From: Angiostrongylus vasorum
Lineage: Eukaryota > Nematoda > Chromadorea > Rhabditida > Metastrongylidae
NCBI GenBank assembly: GCA_018806985.1
Contig: JADANN010000157.1
Location: 186,001-250,000, forward strand
Length of the DNA stretch: 64,000 nucleotides
Direction: 5' to 3'
The notes beneath the pieces were generated by a model. The model was not told the origin of the DNA and made no database searches. It worked only from the letters and a program-made list of their open reading frames with translations. The first letter of the stretch is position 1; every line of letters starts with the position of its first letter. Positions 10,670-22,139 of this stretch are shown here, one piece after another. Made by a program: the position numbers and the translations under genes.

Positions 10670-13600
10670 TCATAAGTGGGTAATCTCTAAGCAAAATGTG
10701 GAGAACATTATAAGAAATATCGTTGATGTGCAGCCTGTGGAGCCGTTCTTTTCAAGCTGCCGAATTTTTGCCTGACCTTCTTCAGTGTCACGAGCCATTT
10801 TTTCATACGACTCCTAGAAAAAATCTTTTAGTTTTTTCTTCAACTTTATCGATCAAGTTTACTTTAATGTTGATTTGCAGTTGGTAATGACCAGCTAGCT
10901 ATAGGCCGACCACAAGAAAATCAGCCTTTTACCGGAAACAAATAAATTCACTAGGCAATCGATCAAGGACCGTCGTCTACCCTGAGGAACTGCCGGATGA
11001 GGTCGTCTCACTTTAAGCGTGGCTACAGTTCTTTATAAATGATCAGTGCTGGGTAATTCTAGTTCGGTGTTGCATCCTACTCGATTCTACTTCATGAGAC
11101 GACGACAAAGATGGTGGCCTAAGTCGCAAAAGGGAGGAAGCTCAGAAGAAGACGAAACCGCTGAAACGTTGTCCATAATAAAAAATTTGTAACAATCTCG
11201 TGTAAGCTTGTGCACAAATAAGAACACTGATGAATGTTTCGCCACTAACTCGTGGATCTGCTGCCATTAAGCCAATACCTGTTGAACATTCCAGTTACTA
11301 GCTAAATAGTCTGTTCCCCAAGTTGAAAGAACAGTCCCGATATCATATATGAAAAACGGCTTCCTCTCACATCGCTGTAGCAGTTAGTGATTCAAAACAA
11401 ATCTCAGAACACTGTCACCTCCTACTAAGCAAGCGTCAAAAAGGTTTGAACTAATTGTTGAGCTTGTCAATTAATCGGCGACTCTTCAAGGAAAATTAAT
11501 GTGCAGTTTGAATCTGCACTTCCTTTATGCAGTTCCTTTTTGATGTGGTTTTTTAAGCTCACTGATCATATATGTGAAAAATAAGGTACGGTCTCCTAAA
11601 TTAAAGAGCTTAACACGGCTGAGAGACAAACAGGTCGAAGGAATCGCATGGTGTGGTGGTGAACATTATGGTTATAACTTCAATGGTGCTGAGATATTTG
11701 CAAAACTCCGTACCGCAGGAGTCGGCGGTGGGAAACGAAAGCGCTGTTATCCTTTCCGTGCAGTAACGCGTTCACCACCACACTATGCGGGTCTTCAGTT
11801 TCGCCTGTCTCTCAGCTAGTCCTATCGATTTCTGCCATCAGCAATCACCCGTCAGCGGGATTGGTCTGGGGAGCCCAAATCGGCAATGAAGCCAGTTAGG
11901 CTGAGGCTTCAGCTATAATCATAATCTTAGCCGTTTTATTTACAGCCTACTCTTTTTAATGGCAGGGTATATTGCGAAATACAACTTAAATGGTGCTGAG
12001 ATATTTGCAAAACTCCGGACCGCAGGTGTCTGTGATGGGAAACGAACGCGCTATTCTCCTATCCGGGGGGTAACACGTTCACCACCACACTATGCGGGTC
12101 CTTCGTTTCATTGCCAGTTTGGGCTCTCCAGATCAATCCCGCTGATGGGTAATTGTCACTGATCGAGAGAACTAGCTGAGAGACAGGCGAAACGAAGGAA
12201 CCGCATGGTGTGGTGGTGAACGCGTAACTCCCTGGAAAGGACAATAGCGCGTTCGTTCCCTACCGCAGACACCTGTGGTCCGGAGCTTTGCAAATGTCTC
12301 AACACCATTGAAGTTATATTTCGCAATATACCCTGCCATTAAAAAGAGTAGGCAGTAAATAAAACGGTTAAGATTGTGATTACGGTTATATTTAACATAA
12401 TACCCTGTTATTAAAAAATTAGTAGTCAGTAAATAAAAATTGATTACGTCGTGATTTATAGCATAGCTTCAGCTTAACTCGGTCCATGCCGATTTGTGCT
12501 CCCCAAATCAATGCCGTTGATTGGTGATTGCTGAAAGCGCCTATACGTCAATAACACGGCCGAGAGACAGGCGAAACGAAGGACTCACAAGGTGTGGTGG
12601 TGAACGCGTCAGCCCCTGGAAAGGGTAATAGGATTTTCGGTCCCCACTGCAGACACCAGCGTTCGAGAGTTTTGCAAATATCTCATCGACAGTACATTTA
12701 AATAGCTTATTTTAAACCTTTACGAAAAACAACTCGAACCGTCGGACTTGCTCAAAGATGAGGATACAGTTTGAGGAGTTTTGGTTTTCTTGATTAATTT
12801 AATATCACTGATTGCTTGACGAGTTTATTCTCCATCGATTGGTGAGATACACGTGATAGGGCATTCCCAATTCTTCTTCACCGGTCGTAACCAGCTTTTG
12901 TGGATTGCTGGATTACAAAGAGCGAAATGATCTTGTACTAAATTTCCGACATGAATGAGATAGAGGCTGAGGATTTGTTGACGCGGGAATGGGTTGTATT
13001 TTGTGCCATACCCTCCTGCGAAAAATTATAGTAGGCAGCAAATAAAAAGTTAGCATTGTAATTTCAACTACGACCTCAGCATAACTGGGTTCAATGCCGA
13101 TTTGAGCTCCCTAGATCAATACCGTTGACGGGTGATTGCTGATGACACTGATCGGTAGAACTAGCTGAGAGACAGGCGAAACGAAGGACGCGCATTTTGT
13201 GGTGGTGAATGTGTTACTCTCCGGAAACGATAATAGCGCATTCGTTCTCCACCACAGGCACCTGCGGTCCGGAGTTTTGCAAACATCTCAGCATTATAGA
13301 TGTTTGATCAATTTTGGACTTCAACTAAGGCTCTTGATATTCATGGCAGGATAATCTTCGTGATGTGTACATATAGCTCAATAGAGAAGCACAGTGGGCG
13401 AAAGTTGTGGAGCTACCTTCGGCCACCATTTTTGGCAAGGTGATATTGCAGAGGCTTCCCACAGATATGGGATTCCTACCTTTCGAAGGCGTGGACTCAT
13501 TTAGGCTGCTCAATCCAGACGATTTGTGCTGTCAGTGGAATCCATCTTGAAGGTCGGCAATAATGAAGCGTGGCCTTAAAACTGTAGGTGCATTTATGCT

Positions 13601-16600
13601 TCTTTTTGCAACTCAGACCTGAGGTAGGAGTTGTAGGAATATATATTCGGTCAGCAGGGCTGTTTATAGCACATCATGTCCTCGAATGTCTCGACGGAAT
13701 TTCATTAGTTTTCTTTCCTTCAAAAAACTCGTCTTAGCCGTTTTTTTCTATCTCCATAAGTCTTCAAGAAAGGACAGTGGGATTTCTTACAGTCACATTC
13801 TCTTCGGTTTCATTCCCATCTTCAAAACCTACTTTGAGGTAGGAACGTGATCCCAATAGTTTTAGTGGAAAACCTAAGCTTATTCTGCTCCGTTATGAAG
13901 CCTTTTAGTAAGCAAGCAGCAGTCTTCGGTGGCAACTCTTTCTCGATTTGCTGGTTATTTAGAAGAATGGTGCGTCTAAGAAACTGTTGTCAAGTAAGAC
14001 AAGCTTTTTTCCATTCTGAGAAGTGGCAGAAACTATGTGTTTGGGCCTATTTGGCCGAATGCGATTTTCGAACAACGACTAAAATAATAGAACCAAACAC
14101 AAAGAAATTGTGGTGTGGTAGTGTCATCAACGAAGCAGCTATCCTCAGTTTAAAAGGATGTCATCAAACCGTTTGGTTCTATCGTTAGACGACTTCCATG
14201 ACTAAATATCCCGTTATTTTTCTTTATAGAAAATGAGTTTCTAAGAATGCGGTATTTTTTTTTGGTAAGAAATGAATTTCCTTAGGCTTTGAGAGAATTT
14301 GCGTCGAGCAGTAATTTTTGCCAAACTCCATTTGTTCGTTCTCATCAGTTGACTCTGTGGTCGTTCACTTGATTCCGATGGCTAGGTGAGGTGATGAGAT
14401 TATATTTAAGTATACCATAGTGAGTACCACAAACATTTTGTGACAACGTCTTCTTCCCGTGCACAATAACGATTCCGTCTTTCAATAGGTGCATGTCCGC
14501 ATTTTTGGTGGCTTCTGAGGGAGTCGTCAAAAGTTGATGTAATATTCCACATATAAGAGTAAGAGGATATTAGTATACATAGAAAAAAAATCTTGTAGAT
14601 TTGGTAAGTTCAGAGCAGGAGAAAGTCTCCATGAGTCTCACAAGCGTAATCGTTTGCTATGCTTCAACTGAGATCCAGCACAAATCAAGAATTGGTCCCC
14701 CATATTCACCGATTGTCTGGCTGGGCTTTGTAGGAAAGAGCACTCAAATGTTCAGTACTATGAATGACGTTTGCTGGAGTCCAAGATTAAATCTACCAAA
14801 ATATTAGTAATCGTAACAGCCAGCGATCTCAGCCCCCTAGTGTACACGTTGGTTGCTTGAAACCCTCCAAATAGGCTTTTACTACCAGAGTAACAATTCT
14901 AAGCATTTATTTTCCTTTATCTGGGTTTCCCGATAAAAAAACTCGAAATCTCTCTTAATGTAGGTAAGCCTGCTAAGCAGGAATTCTAGCTGTACATCAA
15001 ATTGTTATGTGTCAAACCTTCCCCTACAACTTAGCCACAGTGTTGCCTTGTAAACCGTAACCCTATGGGATGCTATTATTTTATTTGCTTCTGAATTTGT
15101 TTACAACGTAAAAAAAATCCAAAAGTCTGAAAATTACACGTACAGTGAGCATTTTTCCTATTCTAACTAGTCGCTCTTCGTTGCCCTCGAGTATTTTGCT
15201 GACGACTTCGCTAATATTCCGGGTTTCAATAGGCACCCATGCAACTTTTGGACGATCTGAAACAAAGGTTTTAACTACAGTCATTCATCTTAATTATGTA
15301 GTATTCGTATTCTCATACTAAAAAATAAGAATTGCTCCGATTTATTTTACTTCGACTTCTTAAAGGGCCTGTGTGGCGCAGTGGTTGGAGGCGCCACTGC
15401 GACACACACGTGGAGTCGATCCCCGCCCCCATTGTCCACCAAGCCTTCTATCCCTCCGAGGTCGGCAAATTAGTACTAGACTTGTCTGGGAGGATAGCAG
15501 CACTGACACGATACATCGGTAGGCCACCACCAGTCATTGGAAAGGCCAGATATGCATTCAATAACCTCCAAACGATGCTTAATGAAGTCGAATGCATGAG
15601 GCATCCCTTAGGGATTGATCAACGTCGAGAGCTTTATCCCTTTTTTTTATCGGGTTCTTCAAATAGCCAGCGCATTTATATCGCGACTAATTGACTTCAA
15701 TCTATATCCTCACTCCAGTTTTTCATGGATCCATCGACGAGGGAGGCACGCGCAACTCTCGAGGGACTAGCATTTTTCGGACGAGGCTTGCGATTCCAAA
15801 CACAAGCCAATAGTTGCGGCAGTTTCGTCCAATATCTGTAAACGTGTATCTTCTATATGGACCGGAACAATACTGAGTTGTAGATCGGTAACAATAATAG
15901 TTTAAAGCGAGTTCCTTATATTATGACACTTTTGACGGCTGATGGCGAAACCACAGTTAGATTTCTGTTCTTACAAGCATAGTGTTAGAGTTCTATGAAT
16001 CATCTAGCGTACATCTGTCAACACTTGCTTTTTCAAGAGGGTTGAAGGGACAGTGTGGCTGGAGATTATAGGAAAGCATTGGCTATGGCTTTCTTATCGA
16101 ACAAAGTACCTAGATGAGATTTTACTGATATAAGCCACTATTTGTATAGCGAAGGCTTGTAACGCGCTAACTAAAAGTTATTATTCCAATGCAGACAGCG
16201 TTGTTGGTTAGATCTCGCACCCCAGGTTCACCAAGACCTCCATTCAGCAGTCTTGTCTGCAAGGATAAAAACACTGACATCATTCATAGGTATGCTCGTG
16301 AAGGTTATTGTACAGGCCTAATGTGCATTAATTTTACGACGAAACAGAATGGAGTCAAATACATGACCCATCTGTAAGAGGTTAACAGAGGCCAACGCCG
16401 GATCATTAGTTCTCTTTATGTCACTATTTAAGGTCATCACTAACTTATCAAAGTCACTCTTATATTGCAATGAAGGGGCTTCTAAAGAAATTTTTTCCCA
16501 CTATTATGAAATTAACCACGGAACCTTTTAAAATGTCCCTTTACTAGTGTAAAATAATCCAGAAAACGTCAGTGAGGAACGGCACATCGCGACGACTTTC

Positions 16601-17472
16601 CGTCGTATTTCCTAGAGGAAAGCATGCGGTCGCTATCCCTCCGTGGAACGAGGGCGATTAGATTTACGGGAAATGAAATGCTTCACACACAAACTTTATG
16701 CTTAAGCATGAAGATTTCAACTAAGCCAATCTCTATACAAAGCGAAATTTTTTGACTTCTCTCTATGAAAAGCGTATATTGGTTAGGAATTTATCAACAA
16801 TATAAAAAAAGGATGACATTAGTAAAAGTAGAAAGTTAGAAAAGAGAATTAGAAGTTATAACTAGTCACAGCCTCCAGAAATATGATTATAGTAGGAGAC
16901 ATCTATTACGGCTTCGTTACTGAGGTTCATTCCACTGAATAATATCTCTGTGTACTTGATATTTGATGCTTAAACGGTCCGTCCTCACTAGTTGCGCGGG
17001 CCCCCAGCATAATCACCATCTTTCGGAGATTTGCTGGTTATGCCATTGTGGTTCCCAGGAATCCCGAGGACAGCCTTGCCAAAGTCTGCCCCAATTCTCT
17101 GTATAACTTTTGTAATACGCAATAAGTTTGAGAAGTGTCTTCAAACCTTAGCCTTTTCCTTGTTATAAAAGCAAATGTTGCAAAGAGTGATTTTCTGCCT
17201 TTGCTTCCGTCGGATACATTTATCATCACGTGAGTGATATTGAACTGACAATCATTCTCGGATGTGGCAACTTTTCATGCAAAACTGGTTCCGGTCAGAC
17301 TTTTTGAGCATTTTCTACTACATTCGTCGATTACAGCTTTCTTTTTTGCATTACCTGTTTCACTTCCATCGCCTGGTCGTCTTTTGGTTAGTGAATGAAT
17401 TGAATCGAAGGCACTAACGTCTTCATCCACAATAGGTTTTTGATCGATTTCTATAATATCTACACAGTTTAA
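10670..17472 (-). CDS. Unidentified multi-exon gene (phase-consistent exon chain)
   Basis: Minus-strand exons in order: 17355-17472 (LNCVDIIEIDQKPIVDEDVS...), 17147-17244 (KCIRRKQRQKITLCNICFYN), 16172-16256 (TRLLNGGLGEPGVRDLTNNA), 15144-15256 (RPKVAWVPIETRNISEVVSK), 14416-14514 (MHLLKDGIVIVHGKK), 13791-13828 (FEDGNETEENVT), 13673-13732 (TSFLKERKLMKFRRDIRGHD) and possibly 10670-10813 (ESYEKMARDTEEGQAKIRQL). Every listed junction but one agrees in phase (1, 0, 1, then 1, 0, 0). The break is between 15144 and 14514, where a small exon must be missing. Upstream exons probably lie above 17.5 kb. Cysteines in KITLCNICFYN hint at metal binding but prove nothing. I do not recognise the family. If the chain ends at 13664 (VL-stop), the 10.7 kb exon belongs elsewhere. 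Confidence 0.55.
11095..11195 (+). repeat. Interspersed repeat with GAAGAAGACGAAACCGC motif
   Basis: CTCAGAAGAAGACGAAACCG then CTGAAACGTTGTCC matches the motif at 4860-4905 and 27560-27610 (reverse). Confidence 0.5.
11598..11955. repeat. Foldback repeat family S3: partial plus head fused to a minus copy
   Basis: Starts in plus sense (GAGAGACAAACAGGTCGAAG) and at about 11668 switches to a minus-sense unit ending at CGTTTTATTTACAGCC. The shared unit contains GGTGGTGAACGCGTTACTCC, CGGTCCGGAGTTTTGC and GAGAGACAGGCGAAACGAAG blocks. Confidence 0.7.
11917..12384. repeat. Long near-perfect foldback (inverted repeat)
   Basis: The left arm, 11917-12111, is the reverse complement of the right arm, 12190-12384, with few mismatches; the spacer is 78 bases. 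Example pairing: CTTTTTAATGGCAGGGTATA at 11953 against TATACCCTGCCATTAAAAAG near 12337-12357. No coding capacity. It may be a foldback or MITE-type DNA element, or two S3 units head to head. Confidence 0.85.
12440..12720 (+). repeat. S3 repeat unit
   Basis: Carries GAGAGACAGGCGAAACGAAG, GTGTGGTGGTGAACGCG and GTTTTGCAAATATCTCA in the same order as the right arm of the foldback. Confidence 0.75.
13045..13306 (+). repeat. S3 repeat unit
   Basis: Carries GATTGCTGATGACACTGATC, GAGAGACAGGCGAAACGAAG and CACCTGCGGTCCGGAGTTTT. It is the last of the local cluster, in an intron or flank of the 10.7-17.5 kb gene. Confidence 0.75.
15144..16256 (-). other. Two central exons of the 10.7-17.5 kb gene
   Basis: 16172-16256 enters after TTATCCTTGCAG in phase 0 and leaves at GTTAGC in phase 1. 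15144-15256 enters after CTTTGTTTCAG, completes the codon as N, reads RPKVAWVPIETRNISEVVSK then ILEGNEERLVRIGKMLT and leaves at GTACGTG. A SINE S1 copy lies in the intron. Confidence 0.6.
15362..15658 (+). repeat. SINE family S1, best preserved copy
   Basis: The head GTGTGGCGCAGTGGTTGGAG is a clear tRNA-like box A region, and GGAGTCGATCCCCGCC is a box B variant. The body has CTCCGAGGTCGGCAAATTAG and CGATACATCGGTAGGCCACC; the tail has ATGCTTAATGAAGTCGAATG and GATTGATCAACGTCGAGAGC followed by T-rich sequence. This copy defines S1 as a tRNA-derived SINE of about 290 bases. It lies in an intron of the minus-strand gene. Confidence 0.85.
16975..17060 (-). mobile_element. Scrap of the family B 3' end
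   Basis: On the minus strand, GGGATTCCTGGGAACCACAA then TGGCATAACCAGCAAATCTC and GCGCAACTAGTGAGGACGG match the family B 3' end at 60855-60950. It lies between two exons of the minus-strand gene. Confidence 0.6.
17147..17472 (-). other. Two upstream exons of the 10.7-17.5 kb gene
   Basis: 17355-17472 enters after GGTTTTAG in phase 0, is acidic (IIEIDQKPIVDEDVSAFDSI) and then basic (SLTKRRPGDGSET), and leaves at GTAATG in phase 1. 17147-17244 enters after GATTGTCAG, completes that codon and reads QYHSRDDKCIRRKQRQKITL then CNICFYNKEKAK before GTTTGA. Confidence 0.55.
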
Positions 17473-17479
17473 CTAAAAC

Positions 17480-20400
17480 CAGACCATTTATGATTCAAGA
17501 ACTCGTTAAGGAAGAAGTCCTGAGTGTTATCGAGTAATAATTTCACCGGATTATTGATTCTTTTAAACTTTCACAGACTTACACATTCAGAACAAATTCC
17601 GAAAGTTTAAAAAATGATGTTGCAGCGACTACCTTGACTTGCACGAGTTATCATTGAAATCGTTGTGAATGTAAGCAAACCTGGGATATGCATAGCGAAC
17701 TCCTGAAAAAGATCCACTAAAATAGAGAAAAAATAAATGAACAGATATTAATACGACAAAATGCAAGAATACGGACCAATAAGGTTTAGGAGACGTTAGA
17801 GCTCTGAAAAAAAAACACTGGGAACTGCAAGTGATGCAGCAACGTAAGAAGTAAAAGCAAATATGCAGCTCAATGAGGACTAAAATACAGAAAGAGAAAC
17901 AGTAACGTCGAACTAAACCTGCAATAATTAAAATTTCTTAGAAGCACGAATAGCTTAGCACGTCACAAAGCAACGACTAAAACTGTTGGGCTCGATTCCA
18001 GGCATTCTCATCTGGCAGTATTTACTTGTTCTTTGTCAGTTTATTTCTGCGAAAGAAAAAAAATTCCTCGAAAACTTTTTGAAACATGACTCACTGTTAA
18101 GAAATGAATAGTCATAGTTGTTCAGTACATGTGTAGTGAGAATTCGTGATGTCTCTTGGTGTGATTCCATTACATAGAGCAATAAATGTGTCACTCAGAG
18201 CTCGTAAACAAAGGCCATGAAATCCTAGTGGCGTGAAGTCGAAAGTGGTTTGGTTGATAGCGAAAAAAAGAAGTAAACCACTATGATGATGTGTAGTCAT
18301 ACCCAAACAAATCCATCAGCTAACAAACACACGATCGTTACGGAATAGCCATACACTAAAAGCACTAAGTAACGTCCCAATCTACAGAACCCATTCCGTG
18401 CGACAAAATTCAACTCCACAAACGGCAAATAATGGGAGCTGTTTAAGCAATATGAGAATTTCAAGGAATGTTGTGCCACTATCAGCCCAGACAGACAGAG
18501 AGAAAGAGGGGGAAGAGTGATGAGGATGCTCCTCGTCGTCGTTGTCATCGTCGTCGTCGTAATTCGAGAACATGATCACGATTGCTCGCAAAGTTGTAAT
18601 GCACTGAATCAGGAAGGGTTCGCAATAGCGTAGAAACGACAAAAAGGCCTTTTGAATCGAAACACATGCTTTGAGATGGTTCTTGAATTCTCAAAATACT
18701 GTTAAATATTTGTTTTCGCCTTTTTATGAAAAAAAAATACAAGAAGTTCCCAGCAGTTTTGAAATAATTTTCGATCTAGTTAGTTCGATGCTGGCTGAGT
18801 AAATGGTTCGAACACACGCTTGGATTATTCTTCGTGTGATCGCATAATGATGGTTTAATTATGTGAGATGGCGACGCGAAGGGGTGAAGGGGGTTCTAAT
18901 CGAGGAGATGGAGTGAAGGGGGATGGGTGGGCACTATGACCAGTGCAGAAATAAAGAACAAGGGAAAAGTGGATGTCTCATTTCGTTCACGTGGAGATTA
19001 CGCGTATATCCTTAAACATCTAAACGACCTCCGTTTTATCACAATGAAGTCGATTACATTAAAACAAAACACGGATTCTATGCTTGTAGAAGCAGTTAGC
19101 AAGTTAAGAACATCGAAAATCCTACCGACAGAGTAAATATTCGAATAAGGAGAAGATTTTTCCGCGCTGCTTCATTTCGCTTATCTAGAAAGCTATAGCT
19201 ACATGTACATCATTGGCCAAAAAAGACAAACATCCGTGAAAGTCAGAGAGACATGACGATGTTTGCCGTGCTCTGACGCATTCTCAACTCTGAGTTTTTA
19301 AGCACTTTTTTGAGAAACTTCGTAACGCGTATAAATTCAGTAATCATAACAATTTGATGGCGATATTATTTCTTTGTCTCCTTTCTTTACGTTTTTCACA
19401 TGAACAATGTTTCTGAAAGAGGAATTCTGTTCCATTCTAAATACTCTATGTCCCATTCATCATTCGAAGGTTGTTTCTCGGTTCACTACATTAATCTTTA
19501 TTTTTTGCGCAAGAGAAACCCAAAATTTACCTTGTTTTATACAAGAGATTTATCACGGCCACTCGGTGAATCAGTAATATTTCCATGCAGTACAGAGACC
19601 GCCGTCGATTTGCCACTCACTCATAGACGAATTGGGCTTAAATGAGCTAGCGCTATCCCCCCGAAGGGGAGCAGCCGTCGTCCGACTACCGCATATGCGT
19701 AAATGAAGCAATCCTTATTGAACTACAGCAGGTCGGATTCATGAATAAGTCATGTATTCATCGCGACCTTTCAGATTGTGAAATACCAAGGGAGGATATT
19801 CGTGTCGAATTCAATAAAATCATATATTCAGTGCGAGTGATTTTAGACGTAAACAAATAAATGTTTTCGTTTCTCTTTGCAAACAAAGACAATAAACTCT
19901 TTGCTATACTAATGCCTATTGATCGGCTTAGTATTCTGCTTCATGGAGACTGCAAAATTACACATGTACTTGTGTACTTTGCAAATCCGACTTTGCTAAT
20001 GAATGATCTAGTAACTCTTCATGAGAACATTTAAAACAATCGAAATTTTAATTGACGAATGACGTTGAATATTTGGATGCTGCTAATTTCGTCAAAATCC
20101 AAAAAAAATCTTTCCTCATCCAGGATTTTTTTTTCCCGTTTCAGGAGAATGGATATAATTGAAAACTGAAAACTGAGGAATAAATTTGAAATGAGTCACC
20201 GTGAGCATTGCGACAACGGATTAATTGGATGTAGAAGAAAGCATGAAATATAGACGGTGGAATAAATCATTACACGACAGCTTTCTTTTGCAGACGAGCC
20301 AGTGGAGCATTTCCAGTACAACTACTTTCAATATGAACATTTTAACTTGATATGTAACTGGGTATATAAATTTCAAAAGACTAAGACAGAATATTTCTTG

Positions 20401-21480
20401 GTTTCAGCCAATTATTTTCCAGAGAGAGGCAGGAAGAAAACTTGACACTAACTGTCGTCGACATCGTCCAACACTAAAAGGTCGGAAAGGCAGGAAGGCG
20501 GGTAAATCAAAAAGCCTTGGCCCGCCCACTTGGGAAGATGCTTCATTTAGGTGGGAAGTGAGCAATAAGACAAAATCGTAAGGCCTTTTTTTCCTTCTGC
20601 TTTCATTCATTACAAAATCTGCCAATTTTCCAATATTTTGGAAAAAATAGCGAATGCAGTAATGAGGAAGAAAGCAGAGGGGAAAAAAGTGTTAAAAGGT
20701 AGCTAGTAGGCGTCTTACGATAACATGCTGAAGCGAATGAATACGGAGTAAATTTTTTGGTCGAAGTATAAAACAACAAGAACACTTTTTGACCAAATTT
20801 TACTCTGTTTTCAAATAGTTTCTAACCAGCAAAAAAAAATAATGTGGGAAAAAGCATGAATGTAATAGCATAGCCTTGTCTTGTATCTTGCAATAGTTTT
20901 TGTCCTCGGGTTACTTGACCACTCGTCCCCATCACTTCCCTACATGTTTCTCTGTCGTTCTTCTGAGGCACACATCAGAATGAACTTCACTTCCTTAAAG
21001 GACACGAAGAACCTTACACTTTTCAAAATGGCGATTTTCTATTACTTTTTGGCTGGAAGACAATACAACCACAAATCATTCGTCAGGCTCGGTCTCACTG
21101 AAAATATTGCTGCAAATCGTAGTTCTATACGTCGTTTCGGTTTTGTCACGCACAAACGAAATGCCGTTGATTCACTCAAATTCTAACACGTCGTCCATTT
21201 TACTGCGCTTGTCACCGTGACGAAGGAATATTCAATTATTGAAGGATTTTTAAAAATTGCTTCAGTTTTCTGGCAATCGAAGGCAATGGTGTTGTTGTAA
21301 ATGTTGCTTGAGCGATGACAACTTCACCGCTTATTAAGCGTGGTGTTTACTCAAAGCCTAATAGTGCCGCCATTGTTTACATTATAGTGTAGAGCAACGG
21401 CAACGAGTATGGTATATTGGTACGGTGGAGAACGCCTTATAGAAAATGGAATATAGAACACCTATGCGCATCGGGATAAT
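17480..21480. other. Spacer without a supported gene
   Basis: Contains a GTC/GTCATC triplet run at 18530-18563 (an Asp run on the minus strand), a G-rich tract at 18860-18930 and AT-rich DNA. A 22-base minus block at 17682-17703 has splice-like borders (CTTTTTCAG, GTTTGC) and could be a microexon of the neighbouring gene, but it is too short to call. Confidence 0.5.
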
Positions 21481-21509
21481 TGGGAAAACGCTGGGCGCTG
21501 ACCAGTCCT

Positions 21510-21730
21510 TGAAAGAAGCGCCATGCATTCGACCCCATCCGTTAGATCCTAGATGTGATCGCATGCATATATGACCTAATTAATGACATGCAGTAGTCTA
21601 ACTACCTATCAACTTGGTGCTGCTATCGTCCCAGAAAAGTCTGCCGGGAATTTGACGACCCAGAGGTATGGAATGATTTATAGGCCCAGGGTGCAGGATC
21701 GAATCCAGTGCATTGCAAGACACATCTAAT
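21510..21730 (-). repeat. SINE family S1 copy
   Basis: The tail side is GCGCCATGCATTCGACCCCA; the head side on the plus strand is GCAGGATCGAATCCAGTGC, the reverse complement of a good box B. The body is diverged. Confidence 0.65.
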
Positions 21731-21850
21731 CACTAATTGCAGACATGCATAAGTTCTTATGACTTAAGTCTTAGTTCCCATTACACTGCTGTTCTTTATG
21801 CTGCAAGAATCAATTGAAATTCCAATGGTTTTTGTGATATGGTTGCAGAA

Positions 21851-21943
21851 TAGAAAGAAACGATGGAATTGTACTGTCGCGTTTCTAGACTATAATCGTC
21901 TTATAACCGTTCCAAACTTATCACCTACTATTAAGAAGGCAGT
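21851..21943 (+). CDS. Possible isolated exon, unidentified
   Basis: After GATATGGTTGCAG the frame reads NRKKRWNCTVAFLDYNRLIT then VPNLSPTIKKA before GTAAGG. The frame also stays open beyond the donor to 22130. Composition looks coding, but no partner exon was found. Confidence 0.3.
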
Positions 21944-22139
21944 AAGGATGTCTGCCTACGGTGGCTGTTTTGGACATCCACAGCACAGCAATGTTCGAAC
22001 GTTTCGCCTCTTTAAGCTTAACCAAATGATTGGTTTTTTTTGCGACAATGCATTAAACGAGGACACGAGTGAAAAGGAAAGATCGGGCATTGGAAATGAG
22101 GTTACGGGTAACGATGAGATGAGTTCATAGCTAGTGGCG

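Noticed and set aside
11641..12244. Frames on both strands in the foldback cluster (for example AEIFAKLRTAGV)
   Set aside because: The same peptide recurs because the repeat unit recurs; stops and shifts differ between copies and no domain is present.
14088..14184. Short inverted repeat TAGAACCAAAC / GTTTGGTTCTA as a MITE
   Set aside because: Arms of about 12 bases only, a single copy, and no other family members in the window.
16189..16290. Plus-strand exon (TALLVRSRTPGSPRPPFSS) with AATGCAG and GTATGC borders
   Set aside because: It overlaps a minus-strand exon whose phase matches exons on both sides; the plus reading has no partners.
17038..17229. 63-codon minus frame as a single gene
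   Set aside because: Its left part is a family B 3' scrap and its right part overlaps the real exon in a different phase.
18382..18742. Acidic protein (Asp run) on the minus strand
   Set aside because: Explained by the GTC/GTCATC triplet repeat; no splice context, and neighbouring frames are equally open.
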